Source of the DNA: Monoplex corrugatus
Taxonomy: Eukaryota; Mollusca; Gastropoda; Littorinimorpha; Ranellidae
Assembly (NCBI GenBank): GCA_030674185.1
Contig: JAPXFY010000021.1
Span: 73,077,221-73,141,220 of the forward strand
Reading direction: 5' to 3'
Length of the DNA: 64,000 bases
Every line of letters starts with the position of its first letter. Position 1 is the stretch's first letter. Both the position numbers and the translations under genes were made by a program. Positions 26,001 to 38,830 of the stretch are shown here, in pieces. Under the pieces are notes generated by a model that was given only the letters and a program-made list of their open reading frames with translations, did not search any database and had not been told where the DNA came from.

Positions 26001-29000
26001 AACCTCAGACAGTCCAGTCAAGGAACAGAGACAGACACTAAACCAACACACACAACACAAACTGAACCTCAGACAGTCCAGTCAAGGAACAGAGACAGAC
26101 ACTGAACCAACACACACAAGACAACCTGAACCAGCCATTTCTCCTTACAGAGTAAGGTTTAGGAGATGTGTCAAGACGCCAGATCTATGTAAATTATGGA
26201 TGAGACCACCAGCATCCTGCATTGGAAGATAGGGTGTGCGAGTCAAAGGGTTCAAGTTTTTGCAGTTAGGGGATGGTGTGTGGGAGTCAAAGGGTTAAGG
26301 AAGAGCTGACTGAGTCAACACATAAAAGAATGAAATCAAAAAGTGAAAGTAATCACTAGGTTAAGGTAAATGTGGGAAATATAAGCATAGATGCTTGCCT
26401 ATGTGTGGACAGAAAGACATTAAGTGAGTGTGGGATCGTTTAACTGCCATTTACCTAAAGAAAGAGGAAGGGGACGGGGGTCACATGTCTTGACTACAGT
26501 CACCATGCTCATAGCAAAATGGTGCTGTCTGTAATCATGTGTACATTTGTGAGTTAATTAGTTTTCATTATCAAACTGGGTCAGCTGTGAATAAGAGGAG
26601 GTGCAGTGTTGATGTTTGAAGCAGACCCTGTCTCCTAAGTTGGCCACTGAGAGAATGAAACACACACATACAGATACACAAAAATACAAATTCACACAGC
26701 AAATCATAAACAAACGACTAATATAGTATGTTAATAAAAACAGCATGACTCTGAGAGTGTTACTGTTACCAACGTTGTTGTCCGAGTTATAGCTCCAACG
26801 TTGCTATCAAACACATAATGTGATGATGTTTTCTTTTGTTTGTTTGTTTTTTTCAACCTTGCATACAGGGTTCCCTTCTTTTAAATTTGTAACTTCCACA
26901 ACACTGAATAAATTGCATGAAAATTCAAACTGACAGTATGATACAATCACAACAACAACAAACAACCGTCAACAGTTACTTTTAAGTCTCAAGATTCTAA
27001 ATATGAATAAGCTACAAAAAAATGAATTATACAAAATAAGCAGGACTACACAATTCATTTTGCAAGACAAATAAATATTTCATTTTCTGGCAGAGATACT
27101 GGAAGTTAATCACAGAATCTGAGAATGTTAGTAAAGATAAAAGAACTGGCCTGATTACAGAGAAAACACAGCACACACACATGAACAGACCAAGAGATCT
27201 TGCACAGACTCACAACAAATTTCTCAAACCCACGAATACCGTGGGTGCAACCATCAAAGCATAAGCCACCTGAAAATACCAGAGAATGCAGACATTTTAA
27301 TGCTAATGAATGCAGACATTTTAATGCTACACTTAGTCCATTACCTATAACATAAAATAAGATCAATCTTTATTTCCAAGGCAACTGTAAGACACTACAT
27401 GAGGATAATCCCATACATTGTGAGAATGTCCTCATAACTTCAAAAGTAAACGCCCTAGTGCGTTGAAACTGTACACACACCTGGCCCAACTACTCTGTGA
27501 TCTAATTATGAAATCATATGCAACTATCTATATGCAACGATTCTGACATCATTTGTTATGATATCATGTTGGGTACAGTCATTGAAAGCATCATGGCCAC
27601 ATTCAGTGTTGAAGAACAGCATGCTCACTTTAAAATGAATGTAATAAAGGAAGTTCTGATGCAGGCATATTAAAAACATTACAAAGTGTATGTGGGACAC
27701 AAGCAGCAGTTTCAAGGCAGACAAAATGACATTAAAACTAAAAGTAAGAGTAGTCTGGGGAAGTCAGATGACGCTAGAGATGAAAAGTTAAAATGCTATG
27801 ACCAAATGAGAATTGCAAAATGAATAAAAAATCCTCACAACAGCTGTGGTTTAAAATGATACACACATACATACGCACACACGATATAAGCGTATGTACA
27901 CACATGTACACACTCATCCAACATGAAGCACAATGAATTTACAACATTCTGTAATATCTGTTTGTGTGTAATGACATATGCACAAGTGTTACATTTCATT
28001 TTCAATGGTTTAATAATTGTATCATGCTTTGTCAGTAATGTTTCTGTGTAATGCATGCACAAGCAGTATTTTCAACATTTAGTCATTTAAATGAGACATT
28101 TTAGTAAGAATTGAAAGTTTAACTGTCACTGATATATAGAAAGATATCACAGGGATTGTTTTAAGAGAATTACGACAGAAAAAATGAGATACAAGGAGTT
28201 TTCTCCTGGCTTGTTGAGCTATATAGGGATCATACAGGGATCTTCATCCTGGGTTCCCATACCAATGTATGAACGTATGTCTGTGTGTGGGCATGTGGGT
28301 ATAGCATTATTACTGTTATGTATTCATTCTTACTGTATTATTTACTACTGTTTATATTTTTTGTTATATTACTTATCACTACTGATACTATATGCACCTG
28401 TTTCTCAACATTTTATTTGCCTACCATGAATTAAAATTGTCTTTTCCCTTAGTTTGATACTGTATTTTGGCTGACTGGTGGCTTCTGTCATGTCAGCAGT
28501 GTATACAGAATAGTAGTGTCTTGTGATTCAACCTTTATGTGGGGTTCTGTCATTCAGACAGTGTATAGAATAGCTAGTTGTCTTGTGATTCAGACTTGAC
28601 TTTTCGTCATTCAGCGTGTTACAGAACTAGTTGTCTTGTGATTCAGACTTGACTGTGGGCTTCTGTCATGTCACGAGTGTATACAGAATAGCTAGTTGTC
28701 TTGTGATTCAGACCTTTGACTGGTGGGGCGTTCTGTCATGTCAGACGAGTGTATACAGAATAGCTAGTTGTCTTGTGATTCAGACCTTTGACTGGTGGGG
28801 CTTCTGTCATGTCAGACGAGTGTATACAGAATAGCTAGTTGTCTTGTGATTCAGACCTTTGACTGGTGGGGCATTCTGTCATGTAGACAGTGTATACAGA
28901 ATAGCTAGTTGTCTTGTGATTCAGACCTTGACTGGTGGGGCATTCTGTCATGTGAGACGAGTGTATACAGAATAGCTAGTTGTCTTGTGATTCAGACCTT

Positions 29001-32000
29001 TGACTGGTGGGGCTTCTGTCATGTCAGACGAGTGTATACAGAATAGCTAGTTGTCTTGTGATTCAGACCTTTGACTGGTGGGGGCTTCTGTCATGTCAGA
29101 CAGTGTATACAGAATAGCTAGTTGTCTTGTGATTCAGACCTTTGACTGGTGGGGGTTCTGTCATGTGAGACGAGTGTATACAGAATAGCTAGTTGTCTTG
29201 TGATTCAGACCTTTGACTGGTGGGGGCATTCTGTCATGTCAGACGAGTGTATACAGAATAGCTAGTTGTCTTGTGATTCAGACCTTTGACTGGTGGGGGT
29301 TCTGTCATGTGAGACGAGTGTATACAGAATAGCTAGTTGTCTTGTGATTCAGACCTTTGACTGGTGGGGCTTCTGTCATGTAGACGAGTGTATACAGAAT
29401 AGCTAGTTGTCTTGTGATTCAGACCTTTGACTGGTGGGGCGTTCTGTCATGTCAGACGAGTGTATACAGAATAGCTAGTTGTCTTGTGATTCAGACCTTT
29501 GACTGGTGGGGCGTTCTGTCATGTAGACGAGTGTCCATGTCAGACGAGTGTATACAGAATAGCTAGTTGTCTTGTGATTCAGACCTTGACTGGTGGGGCT
29601 TCTGTCATGTCAGACGAGTGTTACAGATAGCTGTTGTCTTGTGATTCAGACCTTTGACTGGTGGGGCTTCTGTCATCGACGAGTGTATACAGAATAGCTA
29701 GTTGTCTTGTGATTCAACCTTTGATGTGGGGCTTCTGTCATGTCGCGAGTGTATAATATAGTTGTCTTGTGTTCAGACTGACTGTGGCTCTGTCATGAGA
29801 AGTGTAACAGAATAGTAGTGTCTTGTTCACCTTGACTGGGGGTTCATGTAGACAGTGTATACAGAATAGCTAGTTGTCTTGTGATTCAGACCTTTGATGG
29901 TGGGGCTTCTGTCATGTGAGACAGTGTCAGAATAGCTAGTTGTCTTGTGATTCAGACTTTGATGGTGGGCTTCTGTCAGTGAGACATGTATACAGAATAG
30001 CTAGTTGTCTTGTGATTCAGACTTTGACTGGTGGGGGTCTGTCATGTAGACAGGTAACAGAATACTAGTTGTCTTGTGATTCAGACTTTGACTGGTGGGG
30101 TTCTGTCATGTAGACAGTGTATACAGATAGCTAGTTGTCTTGTATTCAGACCTTTGACTGGTGGGTTCTGTCATGTAGACGAGTGTATACAGAATAGCTA
30201 GTTGTCTGTATTCAGACCTTGATGGGGGTTCTGTCATGTAGACAGTGTATACAGAATAGCTAGTTGTCTGTGATTCGACCTTTGATGGTGGGGCTTCTGT
30301 CATGTGAAAGTGTATACAGAATAGCTAGTTGTCTTGTGATTCAGACCTTTGACTGGTGGGCGTTCTGTCATGTCAGACGAGTGTATACAGAATAGCTAGT
30401 TGTCTTGTGATTCAGACCTTTGACTGGTGGGGCGTTCTGTCATGTCAGACGAGTGTATACAGAATGCAGTTGTTGTGATTCAGACCTTTGATGGTGGGGC
30501 GTCTGTCATGTCAGACAGTGTATACAGAATAGCTATTGTCTTGTGATTCAGACCTTTGACTGGTGGGCGTTCTGTCATGTCAGACAAGTGTATACAGAAT
30601 AGCTAGTTGTCTTGTGATTCAGACCTTTGACTGGTGGGGCGTTCTGTCATGTCAGACAAGTGTATACAGAATAGCTAGTTGTCTTGTGATTCAGACCTTT
30701 GACTGGTGGGGCGTTCTGTCATGTCAGACAAGTGTATACAGAATAGCTAGTTGTCTTGTGATTCAGACCTTTGACTGGTGGGGCGTTCTGTCATGTCAGA
30801 CAGTGTATACAGAATAGCTAGTTGTCTTGTGATTCAGACCTTTGACTGGTGGGGGTTCTGTCATGTCAGACGAGTGTATACAGATAGCTAGTTGTCTTGT
30901 GATTCAGACCTTTGACTGGTGGGGGTTCTGTCATGTCAGACGAGTGTATACAGAATAGCTAGTTGTCTTGTGATTCAGACCTTTGACTGGTGGGGCTTCT
31001 GTCATGTCAGACGATGTATACAGAATAGCTAGTTGTCTTGTGATTCAGACTTTGACTGGTGGGGCATTCTGTCATGTCAACGAGTGTATACAGAATAGCT
31101 AGTTGTCTTGTGATTCAGACCTTTGACTGGTGGGGCATTCTGTCATGTCAGACGAGTGTATACAGAATAGCTAGTTGTCTTGTGATTCAGACCTTTACTT
31201 ATTCATTTATTTACTTTCATATATGTTCCTTTTTTTGAGGGTAAGATACACACATACATGTCATTTACATGTAATCAAGATTATTCGAGTGGTAGGCTGA
31301 TAAAATACCAGTATAAAATATTGATTAGGTAAAACATAGTCTAGGTAGGGTCTCAGGGCCTGGCCAGCTCATGGGTTTATGTGCAGGCTTAAGGCGTGTG
31401 CCACGATCACCATACACATGGCACCTGTGATGTTAGTGCATTATGGAATTCATTCCAAGCACAGAGATGTCATCTTGAGAAACTGAAACTGAAACTAAAA
31501 CTGCACATAGTGAGGATGTTCCAGACCATGCTATCTGAGTACGACAGGACTAATTCAGATATATCAAATCTCGGACCAGATGTTCAGAATTAAGTTGAGT
31601 GTCTATGGTTAGGATGAAATTTTGAAAAATGAGTGTATGGGGCTGAATTTGACACTGTTGTGAAAATGTGATCCCTGCCCCTGTGAATGGAGACATTTCA
31701 CTTTTTTTTTTTACACAACAACACTGGCTATCATGAATGCACAAGGCCCTAAAAGAATGGAGAAATGTAGACATTCTATGGACACATTCTTGTTACAAAG
31801 TACAGAGGCCACTGGAAACATAAGGAATGCAAACATTTCATAGGCATTGTTTTCACAACACATAATCTTGTAAACCATGCACAAATATTCCCCAAAGAAA
31901 GAAACATACACATCTTGCATATATCAAACAATGAAAAGAAGAAGTCCGGAAGGTGGGGACAGGTGAGCAAACAATGCCAAAATTATTATAAAACAAGACA

Positions 32001-35000
32001 AGACAATATGTATGTATCACATTATGAAGAACTATAACACACAAAATATCAGTACTACAAAAAAAAGTAACAAAAAACAAGACAGACATAAGCTGGGCAC
32101 ATACCTCAACAAAAACACTGTTATATGATATATCCAAACCACATACCTCAACAAAAACACTGTTATATGATATACCCAAACCACATACCTCAACAAAAAC
32201 ACTGTTATATGATATATCCAAACCACATACCTCAACAAAAACACTGTTATATGATATACCCAAACCACATACCTCAACAAAAACACTGTTATATGATATA
32301 CCCAAACCACATACCTCAACAAAAACACTGTTATATGATATACCCAAACCACATACCTCAACAAAAACACTGTTATATGATATACCCAAACCAAGACATA
32401 AGCACTACATACATGTGACCCATCAGCAAGAAACCAGAGCTAAGTTGCTGAGATGGAACAGTGGTGGTTAGAGGTAAAAATTAGTGGACAGGGTCAATCT
32501 GAGTGATTTTCACTTTTCAGCAGAAATACTTCTTTAACACCAAATGTTTGTATAAGTAGATAACTCGAGTGTAACAGTGTCATCAAACTGTTTAAAATCA
32601 AGATTTTATTCCATCTATACAGTCTCATCATAGCCATCCTTTAGATCAAATTGTGTACTTTTGACTGAATATACAAATGGAGTAACCCTTGCACACCCCA
32701 ACCTGCTACAAGTCACCAGAAAGGTCTTTGTCTCAGTGTCCTATATTGTGTGATCTCCTCAAAACCTTTCCACAGAATGAAAATTGGGGTTGACAAGGAA
32801 CGTGTGACATTGAAATGTGTGAAATCTTCAGGGGATCTTTCCTCAAAATCATTGTCTGCTGTGGGGAAGGGGGAGGGGCATATCATTTTGAATGGTCATG
32901 GTTTCCACATTTTTCACCAAATGACATACAATTGTCTATGAAAATGATCATAAAATGGGGTAAGTTTCAGAAATGTGTATAACTCAGAATATCAAATCAA
33001 GTTAGCATTAATTTTGGGTCAATGGGTCAAGAACATCTACTCACAAACCTAAACCATATACACAGGACACAAAACAGAATGTATCTACTTGAAGAAACAT
33101 GGCATGTTGTGAAGAAACAAAAACACTATTTTGTCTGGTTAGTGTCATGACCGTTTCCTGATCTTGCCATCAAATACAACACAGAAATCTCACCTCCAAA
33201 CCTGCTTTTCTGGGTTAATTATTAATATTTTCTGTATGTCTTCTTTCATCAATGAATGCAACTTTTTCTTCCTTGAAAATATGTATGCTTACATATTGTG
33301 ACTCATAAATGCTAAGACTTTCCAGTTCTAAGCTATCCCTACTTTGTACTAAAAATGACAATGTAGTGTCGACATTACAAGAAAACCAACTCCATCTCTG
33401 CTCTATCATTATAAAAGGTGTTCATATTAGCTTTCTCTTTCGAGGAAATAATATTTAGATTTTTGTGATCTCTCTTCCTGTTTCTGGTTTTATATACTTA
33501 AAGATCAGCAGTCCCTCTTTATTCAGGTATGAGAAATACACAAAAATGAATCCAAAATGTGTATTTCATATAACAAGGCAAGACAAGGCAAGACAAGACA
33601 AGTCAAGACAAGTGCAATTTTTTAGCCAACTGGCCTCTGTCAAGCGTAAACAAAAGACAAAGAATAAATGCACAAAACTTAATGTTTTGTCCTGTTAAAT
33701 CAAATACATGTTCTGATTTATCTTAGTGTATTTCTGCAGTTAATCTGGTTAAGATTCCCTTTTAGTCAGTCCACTCACCATACCCGTGAACAATTAATTA
33801 CCAGCAGTCTCTTCATTCACATTACACAACACTGAACAAGCAACAATTAATTACCAGCAGTCTCTTCATTCACATTACACAGCACTGAACAAGCAACAAT
33901 TAATTACCAGCAGTCTCTTCATTCACATTACACAACACTGAACAAGCAACAAGCAACAATTAATTACCAGCAGTCTCTTCATTCACATTACACAACACTG
34001 AACAAGCAACAATTAATTACCAGCAGTCTCTTCATTCACATTACACAGCACTGAACAAGCAACAATTAATTACCAGCAGTCTCTTCATTCACATTACACA
34101 ACACTGAACAAGCAACAAGAAACAATTAATTACCAGCAGTCTCTTCATTCACATTACACAACACTGAACAAGCAACAAGCAACAATTAATTACCAGCAGT
34201 CTCTTCATTCACATTACACAACACTGAACAAGCAACAATTAATTACCAGCAGTCTCTTCATTCACATTACACAACACTGAACAAGCAACAATTAATTACC
34301 AGCAGTCTCTTCATTCACATTACACAACACTGAACAAGCAACAATTAATTACCAGCAGTCTCTTCATTCACATTACACAACACTGAACAAGCAACAATTA
34401 ATTACCAGCAGTCTCTTCATTCACATTACACAACACTGAACAAGCAACAAGAAACAATTAATTACCAGCAGTCTCTTCATTCACATTACACAGCACTGAA
34501 CAAGCAACAAGAAACAATTAATTACCAGCAGTCTCTTCATTCACATTACACAGCACTGAACAAGCAACAATTAATTACCAGCAGTCTCTTCATTCACATT
34601 ACACAACACTGAACAAGCAACAATTAATTACCAGCAGTCTCTTCATTCACATTACACAGCACTGAACAAGCAACAAGAAACAAAACATAAGCAGTGCACA
34701 TAACTTTACATAACTTTCAGAGGTAGGATTCCATCAGCATGCGTTTATATACATCTAAAACTGGAGAGTCAAAAAGAATCCATGAAAATTGCAGGCATAC
34801 ACTCACACTATAATTCTAATAGGTCCAAATGCCACTCCTGCCACCATGAAACCATAGGCAACCTGGAAAAACAACATGGTAAAGACAGACTAAAAACAGA
34901 ATGAATCACACTACATCTGGTATTGTTTCACTCTTTGCAAATCTCCCTTCTACTTCCTATCCACTATACCTATCTCTTGAAGTGGCCCACCAGCAGTGCC

Positions 35001-38000
35001 AAACCAGGTTTCTTTTTTCAACACGATCACATTTTCTCATTGTTTTGGTCACTTTGTCAGGTGTTATGTTATGGTACAGTCTGTGTACTCTATCTTCAGT
35101 ATGCCCAGTGTGTTCATGTTTCCATATGTCACTGAACACTGTCATAACTTACAGGACCTTTAACATGCATGTTTGAAGTTTGACATTTAGGCACGGGAAG
35201 GTCTGCATCAAAGTGGACCCGGGAGATTGGGAAAATCTCCACCCTTAACCTGCCAGACAAGAGGCACCCAGACAGGATCAAACCTGGGACTTCCAAATGG
35301 AAAAGTGATATTTACCACTTGACTACCATACCCATCAATCCAAGTTCATTCCCCTGCAGTCCCCAGTGCCAGAGATCTACCAAGGCCTACCATGTAAAAT
35401 GCCCACCAAAGGAGAACTGCGCTGCTGGTGACCACTTCAGGGAGCTCTGCAACACATGCTTTGATCCAATGAACTTAAGAAACCACCTACTTATCTAACC
35501 TCCAACTGACGGCATCAGTCATTGTGCTGTAATGACTGAGGGTTTTTCTATGGGGTATTATTTTCTTGCATTTCAGTTGATAGTTATGGTGCCAGAATAA
35601 GTAAGAGTTTCAAAGAGTCTCATTTTGCTATATTTCAGCAGATAGTTATTGGTGCCAGAATGAGTAAGAGTTTCAAAGAGTGTCATTTTGCTATATTTCA
35701 GCAGATAGTTATTGGTGCCAGAATAAGTAAGAGTTTCAAAGAGTCTCATTTTGCTATATTTCAGTTGATAGTTATTGGTGCCAGAATAAGTAAGAGTTTC
35801 AAAGAGTCTCATTTTGCTATATTTCAGTTGATATTATTGGTGCCAGAATGAGTAAGAGTTTCAAAGAGTGTCATTTTGCTATATTTCTGCAGATAGTTAT
35901 TGGTGCCAGAATAAGTAAGAGTTTCAAAGAGTGTCATTTTGCTATATTTCAGTTGATATTATTGGTGCCAGAATGAGTAAGAGTTTCAAAGAGTCTCATT
36001 TTGCTATATTTCAGCAGATAGTTATTGGTGCCAGAATAAGTAAGAGTTTCAAAGAGTGTCATTTTGCTATATTTCAGTCGATAGTTATTGGTGCCAGAAT
36101 GAGTAAGATTTCAAAGAGTGTCATTTTGCTATATTTCAGTCGATAGTTATTGGTGCCGGAATAAGTAAGAGTTTCAAAGAGTCTCATTTTGCTATATTTC
36201 AGCAGATAGTTATTGGTGCCAGAATAAGTAAGAGTTTCAAAGAGTCTCATTTTGTTATATTTCAGCAGATAGTTATTGGTGCCAGAATGAGTAAGAGTTT
36301 CAAAGAGTGTCATTTTGCTATATTTCAGCAGATAGTTATTGGTGCCAGAATAAGTAAGAGTTTCAAAGAGTGTCATTTTGCTATATTTCAGTTGATAGTT
36401 ATTGGTGCCAGAATAAGTAAGAGTTTCAAAGAGTCTCATTTTGCTATATTTCAGCAGATAGTTATTGGTGCCAGAATGAGTAAGAGTTTCAAAGAGTGTC
36501 ATTTTGCTATATTTCAGCAGATAGTTATTGGTGCCAGAATGAGTAAGAGTTTCAAAGAGTCTCATTTTGCTATATTTCAGTTGATAGTTATTGGTGCCAG
36601 AATAAGTAAGAGTTTGAAAGTTTCATTTTGCTATATTTCAGCAGATAGTTATTGGTGCCAGAATGAGTAAGAGTTTCAAAGTGTCTCATTTTGCTATATT
36701 TCAGTTGATAGTTATTGGTGCCAGAATGATAAGAGTTTCAAAGTGTCATATTGCTATATTTCAGCAGATAGTTATTGGTGCCAGAATAAGTAAGAGTTTC
36801 AAAGTGTCATATTGCTATATTTCAGCAGATAGTTATTGGTGCCAGAATGAGTAAGAGTTTCAAAGAGTGTCATTTTGCTATATTTCAGTTGATAGTTATG
36901 GAACTAAAATAAGTAAGAGTTTCAAAGAGTGTCATTTTGTTAAATTTCAGTTGATAGTTATAGGTGCCAGAATGAGTAAGAGTTTCCAGGGGTTATATTT
37001 TGATATATGGTGCCAGAATGAATGAGTTTTAATAGGGTTTATTCTGTTGTTTTCCAATTCATTAATTAAAGAAAAATTGGTTCTTCATATGACTTGACTG
37101 ATGAGCTCCATTTTAAGCGTTCCCCCCCCCCCCCCCCTTCTTTCTTTTTTTTTTAATCCTGTAGCTTGAACATCCTTCTGACCTTGTATGTACACATCCT
37201 ATGCTGAACTACGTCCTCCTGTATCCCCCTTCCCTATCATCCCCACCCTCCACAATTCCTAAAAAGATATTTTAAACGTGGGCTTGACCTTTCTTGGTGC
37301 CTCTTTAACATTTTGCTTGACTCTCCTTCTACTGTGTCTCATTAGAAATGCATTTGGTATCAGCACTTAAATCAACACATTTTCCCACCTCTCCAAAAAT
37401 GTCAGTTTCTGACATTTTGGATACTGTATTGGTAATTTTGTGTGATCAATATCATTAATAAGTAATTCCATCCTCTCCTTCCTGTATCTCTATGGCTACA
37501 AATACGGTCGTCAAATCAGTTTTCTTATTCCTTTTTTCTTTTGTCAATGCTGCATTTTCTGCATGAATGAAAAGGCCATAAACAAACATATGTTACAGAA
37601 TGCAAGCCAATAAAAGAATAAGAATTCTGGAAATATACAGAAAATCTGCTTAATTAAACAAAATACCAAACATGTATCAAACAAAAAACAAAACAAAAAC
37701 AAACAAAAAACCCTTAACCTGCTGATAATGTATTGTATTTAATCTTATTATTCCATTTGGAAAACAAAAACTGTTATGAACCCTACGGCCACCACATACA
37801 TTGTTAATTCACTTAAATATTCAATACAACCACACAATTGCGACAAAAGGTGTAGACAAACAAGCACACAAACAGTATAATCAATAAAGAACCAAAAACA
37901 TATACAAACACATTCCCTTTCATCAACCTCTTACTTCTTTAACCTTCAACAACACTGAACCACTTTCATAACATTGACATTTTTTTTCCTTGGAAAATTG

Positions 38001-38439
38001 AATCTGGCTGTAAACTGTTTTTCTTTTAATGTTTTGAAATTTGTTTTAATGAAAGTTGTTTTGATACATTAAAAAGTGAAACCAGTCAGTAGTAGTAGCA
38101 ACCTGTTCACAATGGGAGGTAGAGATGGAACGATTAAGTAAAAATTACAGTCAGTAATGCTTGGGAAACACACGTTTACAATCTTATTTGAAACAGCCCT
38201 TCCTAGGATAAATATAAACAGCTTCTGCTGATGTCAGAATTGTATCACTTTACTGACCTCATGAAAAACTGGGTTGTTGTTGACCAAATACATCTGCACA
38301 CACACACGTATGAACATTTTCAGCAATGTACACACCATAGTCACAATGACATTTGCTTGTAATTATCATGAACATTTTTTTATACGTTTACATCCATGCA
38401 CACACTGAAATAATTCACTCACATCTTCTTATGGTGCAT

Positions 38440-38491
<52 letters not shown>

Positions 38492-38755
38492 CACACACAC
38501 ACACACACACACGCACACATCAAACAATGACACAGCCAGTCTGACAGTTTAATAACACATTATGAGCAAATAATAGTACCATCCACCTACCCTACCACTT
38601 CTCCCCCACTTCTCTATCCCTCTCTCTCTCTCTCTCACAGACATACACACACCAACGATACACTATACGGCCAGACAGACAGTATAACAACAAAACACAT
38701 GATGAACAAATACCAGTATCATCCCCCTACCCCCACTTCTGTCCCATTCATCTCC

Positions 38756-38830
<75 letters not shown>

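Larger units (their letters stand above)
21850..26220 (+). mobile_element. decayed Ty3/Gypsy LTR retrotransposon lacking RT and RNase H
   Basis: Residual pol domains in order on the plus strand: the end of an aspartic-protease region (PGLGLK near 22008, then [16 protein letters not shown] in another frame near 22034); directly after it the linker that normally follows RNase H ([10 protein letters not shown] near 22338); the integrase HHCC zinc finger (HQKLH..IH and KKCGACNTF, 22465-22605); the integrase core (22736-23045); a C-terminal module (SIQREDG-type text near 23790); and a tail ending [11 protein letters not shown] near 26160-26200. RT and RNase H are missing between about 22110 and 22240. 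Stops and frameshifts are frequent. No envelope-like gene or LTR pair is seen. It lies antisense to ACER3. Confidence 0.8.

Noticed and set aside
21850..26220. Endogenous retrovirus with envelope
   Set aside because: Only protease-end, integrase and pol-tail text is present; no envelope gene, no LTR pair and no RT were found.
28450..31196. Regularly spaced repeats considered as a CRISPR array (also 9390-11660 and 45870-47108)
   Set aside because: There are no unique spacers between constant repeats, no cas genes, and the surrounding gene is a spliced animal gene.
38098..38140. Candidate exon reading [11 protein letters not shown] in intron 6
   Set aside because: It has an acceptor-like CAG but no donor that keeps the frame to exon 7; the microexon at 38258-38293 fits length, phase and homology instead.
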